Assembly (NCBI RefSeq): GCF_000204055.1
Contig: NW_006768769.1
Coordinates: 350,635-414,634, forward strand
Direction: 5' to 3'
From: Melampsora larici-populina 98AG31
Taxonomy: Eukaryota > Basidiomycota > Pucciniomycetes > Pucciniales > Melampsoraceae
Length of the DNA: 64,000 bases
Shown: in pieces, positions 20,385-32,039 of the stretch
Numbering within the stretch: the stretch's first letter is position 1
Layout of the letters: each line of letters starts with the position of its first letter
Made by a program: the position numbers and the translations under genes
Notes under the pieces: generated by a model
The model's database searches: none
What the model was told of the DNA's origin: nothing
Seen by the model: only the letters and a program-made list of their open reading frames with translations

Positions 20385-23125
20385 AAAGACAAAAAAAATA
20401 CGCTTTGTGATATGTAAATTAAGTCCAGCAGTTTCAACAGGTTTCCTTCTCCAGTGCCGTGGCATGTCGCTCAACTTCGATGACCTTTGAATTACATACA
20501 GTCGATTGCAGAAAGTTTGGAAACTTTTGCCCGCCAAACTTGAGCAAATTGGCGCGGAATTCTTTCCAAGCTTTGTGAAATTGACTGTACTTACTCAATC
20601 ATTAGAACAGATCACATGGTGCATGCCCAAGGTATCCCAATTCTCAAAGGATATACCTTCCTACCGCAAACCAACCCACAATTCTCAAGCCAGGTATTCA
20701 AAACCAAGATGGAGAAGCCCAAGAGTCTTTGCACGTGGGTGGCACTTCTTTGCCGTACGTCTCTCCACATGCCGGTGGCAACACCCTTGAGCCGAGAGCG
20801 GAAGCGTCGGCTAGTAGGAGCAAATGCCATATAAATATGTAGATGAAAATTCCAGTTCATGTCTCTCCCACTCCCGGGCCACCATCTCTTCATCATATCT
20901 TGCTCTTTTTCAAGTCTTGCAAGTCGGAATACCATATTTGAATTTATCGTTCTCTCTTCCTCGAAAAAAATGCTTCATCTCTTTCCAAAGATATCCTTTC
21001 TACTCCTCTCATTGTGCATTATTGGCTTGAAGGCGGGGGACGGCACGATTTATTCGTGCCAAACAGAGTATACCTTTGTTAATGATAAAGCATGTATGGA
21101 ATCTCTTTCAAACCCTCGTTCAATTGGCTCATATACCCAGCATAATATACACCCATGGCTAAGATAGACCTCTTTCATAACTCCTCACACTTACAGTGTG
21201 CAGAGTGTCAGACACCTACGGGGTAAAGTGCAGCGCAAAAAGCTGTAAAAATGGCTCTAATAGTAACAGTAAGTATTCTACAAACCAATATTCATTCCTC
21301 ATGATTTCAATTGGCACTGCAAAGCTGCTCATCTTGCATCTATCTTCTATTTCCTCATGTTAGACAAAATGATTGGGATGGTGGGATGCCAGGTCTACCA
21401 ATCTCAAGACAAAACCGTAAGTAAACAACAATGTTACCAGTATAGATACGAGCCTCAGATACACAAATTTGGTCAGTTTCTTCGTGAATAATCTTTGTTT
21501 TCCAAGCCTCTCATTGACTTTCTTATCAAACCTTTATGCGTGTGGATGGTTCAGTTGCTTGGAACGGCAAACATTTTTATACATGCACCGGGTTTGACCA
21601 CCCAACTTCAATCATCCGTAAGTCATAGTTTTTCATCATTCAAAACCTGCTTGATAGAGAACCCTTTTTTTTCTAGAATGCGATAATTGCGAACAATAAG
21701 AATTGCGAGTATATCAAGTGATAGATCGCATCAAAACAGGTGCTTGGTCATGTCGTGGTATCCTAAGAACAGTATAAAAGGCAATTCTTCAAGAATATCA
21801 TGGTCAATCCGTTTGAACGATTCCCCAATCCTTACCTAGGCATCTAGTTTCTTATAGTCATCTTAACTTGAACATTCGCTCTGTGACACCCATCTTTTTT
21901 GACATTTAATTGAATCTTTTGATTCTCATGCAGCCTATCCTAAAGACTCTAGTCAACAATTTTGTGCGAGATGTAGAGTATGATATCCTATGATATCTAT
22001 AAAACAAATTCTACTCGAGATGTAGGTCAGGTTTGAGTTTTAATATCAGTCATTTATACTGTACCACTTGTAAAGTCTAGTAGAAAGCCAGTAGCAGCCT
22101 ATCTCTCAGATATTCTTGATATGATACGATGATTAAATCATTGAGGATGCTCAGCAGAATCAATGATGATCCAGCTACGCTATCAGTGCCCTAGCGAATA
22201 GTGCAAGATAGGAACGGGTTGGGGGTTTACATATGTGACAGTAAAGTAAATCAAATCATCGATCGATCGATTGACCACAAATCCCTTCCTCTTTACCATC
22301 ATCACCATTACTATGCCAACCAAATCACCATCATGTTGGCAACCCTTCAAACCCCTCTTCGACCGGCCTTCAGGCTCAGCACTGCTTCTCCCACACGTTT
22401 CTTGTCATCTTCATCATCAAGTCTCACCAAAGTAGCAGTCTTGGGTGCAGCTGGTAAAAGAGCTCCTCTAAATCTCCTTTTCAAATTCAAATTAAGACTG
22501 GTGGAATCTGGTTCTAAAATCTTGGATTGACTCAGGTGGAATTGGACAGCCCCTCAGTCTTCTCATGAAGCAAGTAGGTACTTTCTCGATTCTTCAGTTT
22601 TGATTGGACTTCGATTTTGATCACAGGAGCTTACCTGGATATTTGTTTGACTCTAGAGCTCATTGGTATCTGACCTCGCTCTTTACGATGTCAGAGGTGC
22701 TCCCGGTGTTGCCGCAGTAAGTGATAATCGCTTCTTTAGGCCTCAGAGAGCAAAGCCCGGCCCCAATCTCAAGGTGTCTTGCGTACTTTTCAAAACAGGA
22801 TGTGTCTCATGTCAACACTTCCGCAACCTGCAAAGGTTATCTACCTGATAACAACGGCCTCATGAGAAAGCCCTCGATGGCGCTGGAATTGTTTTGATCC
22901 CAGCTGGTGTACCAAGGAAACCAGGAATGACCCAAGATGACCTCTTCAACGTTAGTATATCACTTGAATACGTTTTTGACCACTCGGTGATAAACCTCTG
23001 ATATGTACTCCATTTCACGTGATCTTGTGTGTCATCAGACCAACGCCTCGATCGTTCGAGACCTTGCTACTGCAGCTCCCAAGGTTTGCCCAAAGGCACA
23101 CATGCTGATTATCGCTAATCCCGTC
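20385..23125 (+). repeat. Segmental duplication, copy 2
   Basis: This is the counterpart of 10002-13320. It preserves the empty site for the MULE-type insertion. It continues past the point where copy 1 meets the gap, into the complete MDH gene. The diverged patch is at 20785-20930; the rest appears identical to copy 1. No gene is recognised between its left end and 20969. Confidence 0.85.
20970..21699 (+). CDS. Small secreted cysteine-rich protein, copy 2 (candidate effector)
   Basis: Exons 20970-21093, 21197-21268, 21364-21420, 21555-21617 and 21677-21699 join in frame to 112 residues. The first 22 residues, MLHLFPKISFLLLSLCIIGL followed by KA, are a clear signal peptide. The mature part has eight cysteines, including YSCQTEY, GVKCSAKSC, GMVGCQVY, FYTCTGF and a terminal QCDNCEQ. 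The even count suggests disulphide pairing. I chose a GTAAAC donor at 21421, because the earlier GTAAGT donor does not keep the AWNGKHFYTC frame. I recognise no domain. Secreted, cysteine-rich, intron-containing genes are typical rust candidate effectors. The gene is 0.6 kb upstream of MDH. Confidence 0.6.
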
Positions 23126-23889
23126 AACTCCACCGTCCCAATCGTTGGTCAAGTTTACAAGAAAGCTGGCGTCTTTGACCACAAACGGTCCGTTCACTCG
23201 CTTCCATATCTCTGTCCAGATTTCAGCTCTTCAACTCACGTCTTCGCCTTTTCCATACCTTCTGCATCTTAGCCTTTTCGGTTTCACTACCCTTGATGTT
23301 GTCCGTGCTTCTGTGTTCCTATCATCTATCGCTGGTTCATCACCCGAGAAGACACGCGTGCAAGTGGTAGGTGGCCACTCTGGCGTGACCATCTGTCCCC
23401 TCCTCTCCCAACTTTCCGAGGGCAAGGGTGTCACCGGCGAAGCCTACAAGCCTCTCGCCAAGCGAATCCAATTTGGTGGAGATGAAGTTGTTCAAGCCAA
23501 GGATGGATCCGGTTCAGCAACCCTCTCGATGGCCTATGCTGCCGCTATCTTTGCTGAGAGTTTACTCAAGGCTCTTGATGGTGCCAAGGGTATTGTGGAA
23601 CCTACATTCGTTCGTAGCCTCTATATGAAAAAGAGGGTGTCGAATACATTGCGAGCAATGTCGAAGTTGGTCCAGATGGTGTGAAGAACATCTTACCAAT
23701 GGGAGCAATCAGTGCTGATGCAGAAGTATTGATCAAGGCCTGTTTACCTGAGTTAAAGAAGAACATTGAGAAAGGTTAGATATCTCTCTTTCTCTCGAAT
23801 GTTGCTATTTTGCACTTGTTAATCTTGGGTGTTTTGCTTGGTTTGATGATCCACAGGTGTTAGATTCATCAAAGGTTAAATAAGTTCAT
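22333..23889 (+). CDS. Mitochondrial malate dehydrogenase, copy 2, with two apparent 1-nt deletions
   Basis: NAD-dependent malate dehydrogenase (malate to oxaloacetate, TCA cycle, mitochondrial matrix). Seven exons: 22333-22453, 22536-22573, 22657-22716, 22799-22950, 23039-23187, 23273-23774 and 23867-23889. The protein starts with an Arg/Ser-rich presequence. It then shows [11 protein letters not shown] (NAD binding), [18 protein letters not shown] (substrate Arg), [11 protein letters not shown], the catalytic VVGGHSG, and [10 protein letters not shown]. Exon 4 is 152 nt where conservation needs 153: one C is missing at CCTC/ATGAG near 22861. Exon 6 is 502 nt where 503 is needed: one C is missing at AGCC/TCTAT near 23618. 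Both fall next to C runs. Everything else is intact to the terminal FIKG. It is either two base-call errors or a young pseudogene. Confidence 0.85.
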
Positions 23890-24369
23890 GAACTCCTTTG
23901 ATTATAGTTTGTTCTATATATATATATATTGTTTAGATTGTGAGCACCTTTGAGAGATAAATCAAATATACCCCAAAATTAAACATATTTTGAAGGATCC
24001 CACTATTTCGAGCCCGCGGATATTATCCGTAGCCCGATCCCGGGGCCGGACATAGGGCTACAAATATATCGTAGCCTGGTTGAAAACAACGGGCAAAAAA
24101 GGGGCTACACCTTCACAACTTTGTAAAGATTTCAAAAGCTCGCTGTTGAGGTGCACAGAGTTGCTCACACACCCGATTTGCATAAAAATATCATAGATGT
24201 CATTGCAGCACAGCATAGTAAGCATAACATACACGTTTGTAGAGAGTGAGTTACAACATAACTTCAACATAGCTTCTTACAGACAGAGTATTGAAAGGAG
24301 GGAACATGGATAGGCCAAAGGAACAGATAAACGTCTGATACAAAAATATAAACAAAGAATGAAAGAGTA
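23890..24369. other. Intergenic region downstream of MDH
   Basis: It contains the MDH 3' flank with a (TA)n run at 23928-23940, then a GC-richer block (24010-24090) with repeated GTAGCCC/GGGCTAC words that can form a hairpin. No coding sequence is supported. Confidence 0.4.
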
Positions 24370-24643
24370 TATGGTTGGTAGTGCCGAGAAGCGTCAAAGG
24401 TCGGACCAGCGAGTACTACTCTGCCAACTTGAGGCCAAGCCACAAAACTCACTGAATTTGGGAGCCAAGGATACTGTTGGACTCCTGACATTAATGGCAA
24501 TCCAAATATGCCATTGGAAATTCAATATTTGAACTTCTTGTTTTAGTTGGTTTCTACAACATAACTAAATCTTGTCTTGAAGTGTAGTTTTTGATAAACA
24601 TCCGGTCCGAGATTTGACGCTTCTCGGCACTAGCAACCATAGA
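24370..24643. repeat. Small inverted-repeat element
   Basis: The right arm, TTTGACGCTTCTCGGCACTA followed by CAACCATA (24612-24643, one mismatch), is the reverse complement of 24370-24404. The arms enclose about 200 bp without coding capacity. A second stretch, AATATAAACAAAGAATGAAA, repeats nearby at 24344 and 24684. It may be a MITE or a folded remnant; no clean target duplication is visible. Confidence 0.45.
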
Positions 24644-24834
24644 TCAATAAAACTAAGGGGAACCAATTGACAACCAATCCAAGAATATAAACAAAGAGTG
24701 AAAAAGTATAGATCAATAAAACTAAGCTGAACTCAACCCCACCAACTCATCATGTCTTGCCCACCAACCCATTTAACCTGATACTTTACTCCGGTATTTG
24801 AGATACAGTGGCTGAGTGAGTCTGGTTAAATACT

Positions 24835-27217
24835 TCAGGAAAAAGGCACTAATTGGGGCCTGCAACCCAAACCGATGAGATGTTCATGGTTGACAAACTC
24901 CAGGATTACAGGATCATTGTTGTTGGGCATTGTGCAATATGGGAAAAACATGTATGAACTGACTTCAAGTGAATCAAAACAGATAACTGGGTGATTGTAA
25001 GCACTTGCGATTACGAAGCCAAGGTAGGGCATGCACATCCAGAAATCCTGGTCACATATTGGTCCCTGGGGTTGAAGTTGAACAAGACTTTGATGTCAGA
25101 TTTCCATTGACTGGTGTTGTTCATCAAAGCTGATTTTTTGTCATTGTTGGCTCAAGGCTGGCCTTGAGTGTCAGTCTTCACCTTGGCGTCCGGAATTGGG
25201 ACAAGAGAGTAGCAGCTGGTTTCCAGAAGTGTGAGCTTGCTGAAGAGTTTCCAGAGTGTATGTTCAGGCAGCTCAAGCAGCTGATTTAATTTGTGTCGTG
25301 CTGCTTCCATTAGTCCCTCGTGGGAGGCCGGAGGTTCTTCCATTGCAAGCTTCCATTGGATGTGAATCAGATCCGGCAATGGAAGTCCTGGTTGTCTCGT
25401 TTTTGAGCCAACTCGTGGCTACATGGAAGTGCCCATGCGCCTCAGAAAGTTTGAGTGCATGGAGTCTGGAGTGAGTCCGGAAGCAAATCATATTGGATCT
25501 TGAGGTTTTTGAGAGCAAAGTGGGATACTACCCCGTTGAGATCCTTGAAGAACACAGGAAGTTCCTGAAGGGTTTTTGTCATTTCAATACATACTAAGAT
25601 AGATATTTCACTCATTTGATTATCTTCAAAGCACTTGAATGTGTTGAAGCAGGTTAAAAAATTGTTGTTACGGCTGTCTAAAAATTGTTTTGCATGGTAA
25701 TGACTGCCTTCTGTTTGTGAGGTTGAAGAATTACCGAAGTGGTGTGTCTTAGACGTGAATAAGTTGATAAATTTCTTCTTTGATAGAGCCGAGTACTGTT
25801 CAAGTAAACAAATACAGAATGCACTCTGGCCACTTTAACTACAGCTGCGAGGTTAGTGCCGTATTTGGGGTGAGTGGAGGATGAGACAAATGTATTCCAT
25901 AACCTCATGAACTCAGACCACTAGGCGTCTGAGAACTTACTCTTGGAATTATTGGCTATGTTGAGGCTGATGTGCCAGATACAAAGGATGTGTCAGCCCT
26001 GGGTACATATACATGTACCCAAAACTAACTTATAATATACAATTTCCACTTATAAAACCTGATTACATGTACATACAGCTTGAAAAACACATGTAACTCT
26101 TAATAGAACACATGTAAACAATAATTACATATACATATACATACAAAATCATATGTAATATGTAATAAAACACCAATTACACCTCATAACTCAGTGTCAA
26201 GAGTTAAACTGCTTATACAACATAAATTACATAACATGTATATGTAATTATGGGTATAAATGATAATCATAACTAAGAGTAGGAATTAAACCCTAAACAA
26301 CTGTAGTGATACAAACAAATATCACTACAGTTTGGTTTAGAGAGGAGAGTATATGAACTCCTCCTCTCTCAGCCTTCAGAGATTTCCCCCCCAAGCAATA
26401 ATTACCCCACAACTTTTAAAGAACAATTATAGTTCAACTAGTAAAAAAATTGAGAGTCTTATATATAAAAGAAGACTAGTAATAAGCTTCATCAACTTTA
26501 ATCAGCTTCCTGATCAAAATTAGGTATTATATTCTTCACTCCCCTCTGGATCCTCTACTTCCCCCAAGTAGAAACTCTTTTAGGTTGGTGACTTTCAAAC
26601 AACCCAAGGTTAGTGACCTACGTACAATTACTTTCAGGTTGGTGACCTTAAGAACAACCCCAAGTTGGTGACTTTAAGAACAAGCAGTCTAGTGACCTTC
26701 ACCTCACTCTTCATTCTGTCAATAAAAGTTTGAAGGAAAACCCTGGGTCCAGTTTTCATTAATTATAGTTGATTATAATTACTATAACAATCTCCTTTTA
26801 AGGAGTCATTTAACTGAAGTCTGTTGGATTTATCCAAACAGACCAGTCCCCCCTTCCTCTTTTCCTCTATCTCTAGTACATCTCTATTGTAACTACTTTA
26901 TGATTGAAATATAAAAATAATTATTAAAAATTAAAACCATCCCTTGCCCATTTAGTGAGCTTTGAGTACTCAGTTGAGCACCCAACCCTCACAGGATGTG
27001 CACTGAGTTGGGGAAAACTGAGGCAATCACGTTGAAGAGTGCCGGTTCAGCATCAGTAACAAAGGTTTTTGGTGTTGAAGAGGCTTCTGTCTTGTCCTTG
27101 TTCTGGAAGATCACTTCCTTTAGATTCAACAAAGCCCACTTGTACTGATCTTGATTTTTGCTGCTGAGGAAGCATATTGCCACAGTAAAGGAACAATTAG
27201 TGTTTATAGTACCAACA
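24835..27217 (-). pseudogene. Decayed MULE transposase with OTU-like C-terminal segment
   Basis: Read on the minus strand. The part at 27217-26993 encodes MULE transposase sequence (FTVAICFLSS, QDQYKWALLNLKEVIF, then FVTDAEPALFNVIASVFPNS with the second catalytic Asp). The 1000-bp hAT-like element interrupts it. At 25984 it resumes as LCIWHISLNIANNSK, the usual CIWHI-x-xNI box. Further down come decayed fragments (KLSEAHGHFH, probably the catalytic Glu region). Finally 25038-24835 has MPYLGFVIASAYNHPVICF and VILEFVNHEHLI, which resemble the OTU-type segment appended to some fungal and oomycete MULE proteins. Stops and frameshifts make it non-functional. The upstream N-terminus is not found; a GC-rich insertion begins at 27217. 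Confidence 0.65.
25993..26992. mobile_element. hAT-like non-autonomous element (1000 bp, 8-bp TSD)
   Basis: AGGATGTG flanks it exactly at 25985-25992 and 26993-27000, the 8-bp target duplication typical of hAT elements. The ends TCAGCCCTGGGTAC and, inverted, TGAGGGTTGGGTGC are imperfect inverted repeats resembling hAT termini. Removing the element and one AGGATGTG restores the MULE reading frame across SVHILCIWHI. The interior is AT-rich, with many TACATGTA words and GTTGGTGACTTT-type short repeats around 26580-26700. It has no transposase. Confidence 0.85.
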
Positions 27218-28450
27218 GCTGAAGAGCTCCGCTGCGGCTGCGGTGCGGCACGCTCCGCCACCGCTATTAGAAATTTGCTGTAGTGGGTCAAATTGCTCCG
27301 CCGTCACTCCTCCATTTTATTTGGCATGTAGCGTGTCTAGAACCATAGCAGAGCGGTGCGTGGCTTGCCCCGCAAACCACGGTCACAGTGGTACACTGCG
27401 GGACTTATACGTTTCTGTCAAACAGATCATCAACCCTTGCAGTATTGCTTGACTCCCTGCACGTTTACTGATCCTATAACAACACCCTTTCACAGCCATT
27501 CATTTGACAAAACATTCAACAGATACCACTTGAACAAACCAGGTGTTGAATGGAACTGATCAGATAGCAAGATTTACCCTTGATCCCTCCCCAAAAGCCA
27601 CATGTATCTGATTTGAACTGTTCACATTGTGATGATTCATTGCCAACTTGTTGTCTATGAAGAGACAGTGACTTACCTAACACAAATGGGATACACAGTG
27701 TTTCTAAAGTCCCCAAAATACCAAAGTGGGATAAGAAGAGATTGCAAAGATCATTGATCTTGGTATATCCTCATATGTATGTGCCCCAGAGCACAAGAAA
27801 AGTTGTTGTATAGAACGTCAAGCAAGAGCAGGTTAATTGTCTTGTAATTGAAGTAGCTTTGAACTGTGCCAATAACGGATTCCTAACAATGCGGATATCC
27901 ATAATTCAGTACAAGATATTGATACCTACATCCTCTTCCAGTTTCTCATCTCGATTATCAAGCCATTTGATCATATTGATCACTCCTTCAACCCTCCAAT
28001 CAGTCGGGATTACTCTAAAAATCAGTAATAGTTGGTAATCCACCAAATTTTTCAATCAATGTAATTCCAAAAGCACTTGGATACTTTCAACCTGAAATCT
28101 CAGTAAACAAACCCTTTGAATCTTGTATCTTAATACAAGAAGATTCTCTTGTTTTTGTGTACTTGCAAGTCGCTTGCAAGTTCCGGTATCATCAAATTTG
28201 GAAAGCTTTGTGGAATTTGAATCCAAGAGCCAGATCCAATCAGAAAATAAATATTGTGGCACCTTGTTCCGCTGTTCTCACGAACTTTTGACTGGAGTGG
28301 GACCAGAGCAAGTAGACACTGCGCGGCGCTGCATCTTCTATGTAGCGGTTTTGACTTGAAAGCTGAGCAAGAGCGCCTTTGACCTGTAGCGGGACATCAC
28401 CGCACTGCATATTTTTCTCAAAAAAGCGCGGCACGGCAGAGCGCTTCAGG
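27217..28450. mobile_element. Possible insertion with GC-rich inverted ends
   Basis: The left end CTGAAGAGCTCCGCTGCGGC and the inverted right end CTGAAGCGCTCTGCCGTGCC share a common core. The left end marks exactly where MULE homology stops. The region between is non-coding. I find no matching target duplication, so the right border is uncertain. GC-rich ends of this kind occur in hAT elements, but I would not assign a family. Confidence 0.35.
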
Positions 28451-28856
28451 TCTTGATTCTACCACTCCATATAGATATGTTGTGTTATGTACATGTACTC
28501 TATCAACCTGTTACCTTTACACATGGTTTGGGGGGGGCCAGGGGGGTAAGGCTGTAAGGTATCCTACTGGATACTTACTGGGTTACCCCCACCGGGGTGA
28601 GAACATACTGTAAAAATGGGGGGTTTTCCCGACCCCGTCCACTCGCAGGTGTGGAGCCGTGAGCCTCGGGAAACCCCATTCAACTCAATGCACGTGAGTG
28701 GTCTGTAACTGCCCGTGCCCCAAAGGGGAATAAGGTTTGTCTGTGGCATATTAAGATCTGCGCTGACTGACTTGGCTTGCATTCAATTCACAGGTAAATT
28801 GTTCTTACGTATGCTTTGCTACCTCTTCCCTTCCTCGCTTTCCTTGTCTATGCCTT
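28451..28856. other. 3' flank of DIRS-like element 2
   Basis: A non-coding stretch with G-runs and C-runs (GGGGGGGCCAGGGGGG at 28530, ACCCCCACCGGGG at 28584) and a small palindrome, GTATCCTACTGGATAC, at 28559-28574. It lies downstream of the recombinase stop codon and probably holds the terminal repeats of element 2, but I could not match it to the other end. Confidence 0.3.
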
Positions 28857-29119
28857 TCACCCACGTTGGTGTTCTTTCAACAGGTTGACTGTTTTTCTAT
28901 GTTCCTTCGGATCAAACTTCCTCAGGTAGATCAGGTAAGTATTTGACTTCCAACAACCCACCTTTTGGATGGCATACTTGGACTCTCCTAGGTTCCACCT
29001 TAGCAAGGCTCCGCCAATCCGAAAGGAATGTCCATATAGCATTTGCTGGGACTTCGGTCTATAACAATTCCAGATGGTAGGTAGTTTCTTGATGACTTCG
29101 CTTTTCTTTAACGTCTTCT

Positions 29120-30236
29120 CACTACACCAAATTGAAAATTTACCGTGGAGTTTAGCAAATTGAGTTGACATAGAAAATTATAGAGAAGCTGGCAAGGGTC
29201 AGAAAAGTATGAGAAAAAATGGAAGGGCCCTTTGATGCATTCCGGTTGTCTGTCATATTTTTTCATATTTTTATAACCACAATGCATATAACACTACACA
29301 AAATATGATATCTTCTGGGCAGAAAATATAAAAACCAATGCACAAAGATATTGAGCAGTCTGGGAGAGAGACAAAAATACACAAAAATATGCATATTGTT
29401 CCTATGGTTGAGAGCTTTGATCTGCGTATTTTTTGTATTTTTAGTGTGAAAATTGTTGATTGTACTAACAAAAAACCTCCAAGATTGTCAGATTACGGCC
29501 TGTAACAGATATTGGAGGGCATAATTTGAGTTCAACAATCCCTTATATCTTGTTCAATTCTTGGTCAAACCACTTGATTTTTAGTTCATTGGAAAGCAAA
29601 ACTCTGTGACTATATCTTTCATTGTGACAGCAAATATGTGTCTAAGTCCAAAGAATATCTATGTGGCTATAAAGGAAATTGTTTCGAAGACAAATAACTT
29701 TTTTTGTGGTGGAGCTACAGATTTGATGCGTTAACATAACACTCCAATGCTTTCCATGGCTTCTGAATGAACTAATTATCAAGTGTTTTGATCCAGAATT
29801 GCAAAAGATATAAGGGATTGTAGAATTCAACTTATGCCCTCCAACATCTGTTACAGGTTGTAATCTGAGAATCTTGGAGGTTTTTTGTTAGTACAATCAA
29901 CAGCTTTGACACTAAAAATACAAAAAATATGCAAATCAAAGCTCTCAACTATAGGGACAATATGCATATTTTTGTGTATTTCTGTCTCTCTCCCAGACTG
30001 CTCAATATCTTTGTGTGTTGGTTTTTATATTTTTTGCCCAGAACATATCATATTTTGTGTAGTGTTATATGCATTGTGGTTATAAAAATATGAAAAAAAT
30101 GACAGACAATTGGAATGCATCAAAGGGCCCTACCATTATTTTTCCATATTTTTCTGACCCTTGCCAGCTTCTCTATAATTTTCTATGTCTACTCAATTTT
30201 CTAAACTCCACGGTAAATTTGCAATTTGGTGTAGTG
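29120..30236. mobile_element. 1.1-kb palindromic element with CACTA-like ends
   Basis: It starts CACTACACCAAATTG and ends CAATTTGGTGTAGTG. The two arms (about 29120-29600 and 29750-30236) are inverted copies nearly throughout, diverged by point changes, with a loop of about 150 bp. Each arm carries a mirror-image 66-codon frame (29271-29471 minus, 29885-30085 plus), which is a by-product of the palindrome. TCTTCT flanks both sides (29114-29119 and 30237-30242), so the target duplication is 3 bp (TCT) or up to 6 bp. It interrupts the recombinase of element 2; removing it keeps the frame at EDxKTLKKSEV, apart from one TAG. Confidence 0.75.
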
Positions 30237-32039
30237 TCTTCTATTCATCCTTCAAGATTTTGAAGATGTCATCTGACTCTTTCCTTGGCCTGAACCTGTA
30301 GAAGTCCTGGGGTGCTTTTAGAGGGTCAAGCTCTGATTTTTGTCGGTCCAGATGTAGTTATTGCATCTCCCCTGGTGCCGCTGTTTTTGCGTTGAAGAGG
30401 GCCACTCTGGCAAATTTGCCGTTTCCTGCCCATGCAACGTCCTGCCACTTCGGCACTTGTTTCAAATTATCATCTACCACGAGTTCACCCAGTCTGGCCG
30501 TGCCCCAGAACTCTACAAGGACAATTGTGTGTAGGGCGAGTCGTTCCTCTTCTTCCGTTGATAGGGGGTTTACGAGGATGACCAGGTCTGACAATAACAC
30601 CGGTGGTCTTTGGACATTTCTTTTGTACAGGAGAGCCTCAATCCTCATTGCTGATCTCAAGAGAGTGTTGACTGTGTCGTTGTAGAACTTATAACCCAAC
30701 AAGGGTTATACAGAGCTGGAAGAGGATAATCTACTAATAAAAATGACTAGTAGAAGTTGTCTAAGGACTGCTCTTCTAAAAGAACACAGTCACAAAGAGA
30801 AACTGTTGTATTGAGTACAGATAAGGCGCCAGAGAAATATAACTTTCACACTTATTTTAACTTCAAAAGCACAGTTTTTATTACTATCAACACTGCTATA
30901 GTGTTATTCCAAGATGATAACAAAAGAAAATAAGCAATATCTTAATGATATGAATCCCAATAAGTCTGTTTGACTGTAACACTAAAGTAAATTTCTCTTT
31001 ATAGCTATAATAAAGGGTGTATTTAAGTGACCAGGTACTATTAAAATAAGTTTATGATGATAAACAAACTAATAACTATGTAAATGATAAAGAAAAAAGG
31101 GGGACAACCGTCCCAGAATCATCTCAAAGTATATATAACAATGTACTCCAACTTTTATGATGGTCAACAGCCTTAAAACCAATCAAATCCGCCCAGAAAT
31201 CCCAAAAAACCCTATGATGACGCAATGTAATGATCTTGTTACTAATAAGTGATGTAAATTTTCACAGCTAAAAGTGATCAATGATGCAATAATATGATGT
31301 ACAGCACTTCTTATGATGGATACAGGTGATTTTTTCCTTGTAAACTAGCTGAAAACCAAATTTTGAGATTACGAATTTTTTCAGATGAGGTCCAATTTTT
31401 GATTACTAAAGTGCATCTGGTAGTCCTCGTGATACTGATCATTTTTCACCCCCATATGACCAATTTCTGATGAGTGATGAGTAAGATATTGAGTTGTGAA
31501 GTTAAGGTTCTTAGTGTTACATGTTGACTTGTGACTGTAAATTTGAGATTCACACCAATTTCTTATTTGCCTTATACCTTTTTAGATAAACCTCCGCTAC
31601 TAATGATTTAAAGTTTGTAAATTATGTAATCCACTCTTCTGCATTGAATGAGCTATCTACCCACCTAATCTGACGTCATTTGACATATGTAATTAGCTGA
31701 AAACCTTCATTTTTGACAAAATTCACCCATTTTCTTCACGTTTCACAGCTGCTACTCTCTTTTTCTTGCTCATGTAATGTGATATCATCCTATATAACCT
31801 TAAAAATCCCGGAAAATCCTCTTGGCAACCCTAAATTCCACTATTACCACCATTACATATGCAAACTACATGTATACCCCTTGTTTACCAACTTTGAAAA
31901 AGTAACTTTTCCCTAATAACTTCTGTTTCTTCTTATCAACTTTCAAGATTAAAATTGTTACAGTATAATATAATGTTGTTCTTTCATATTCCAACTTCAT
32001 AATACCCTAAAAACCATTTTCCAACCTCTATACCTATAT

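Noticed and set aside
26040..26260. Repeated TACATGTA/ACATATACAT words as a CRISPR-like or satellite array
   Set aside because: The units are short, irregular and confined to the hAT-like element. A eukaryotic setting makes CRISPR irrelevant.
29271..30085. Two 66-codon hydrophobic frames on opposite strands as a pair of membrane peptides
   Set aside because: They are mirror images in the two arms of the palindromic element and have no signs of a gene beyond that.
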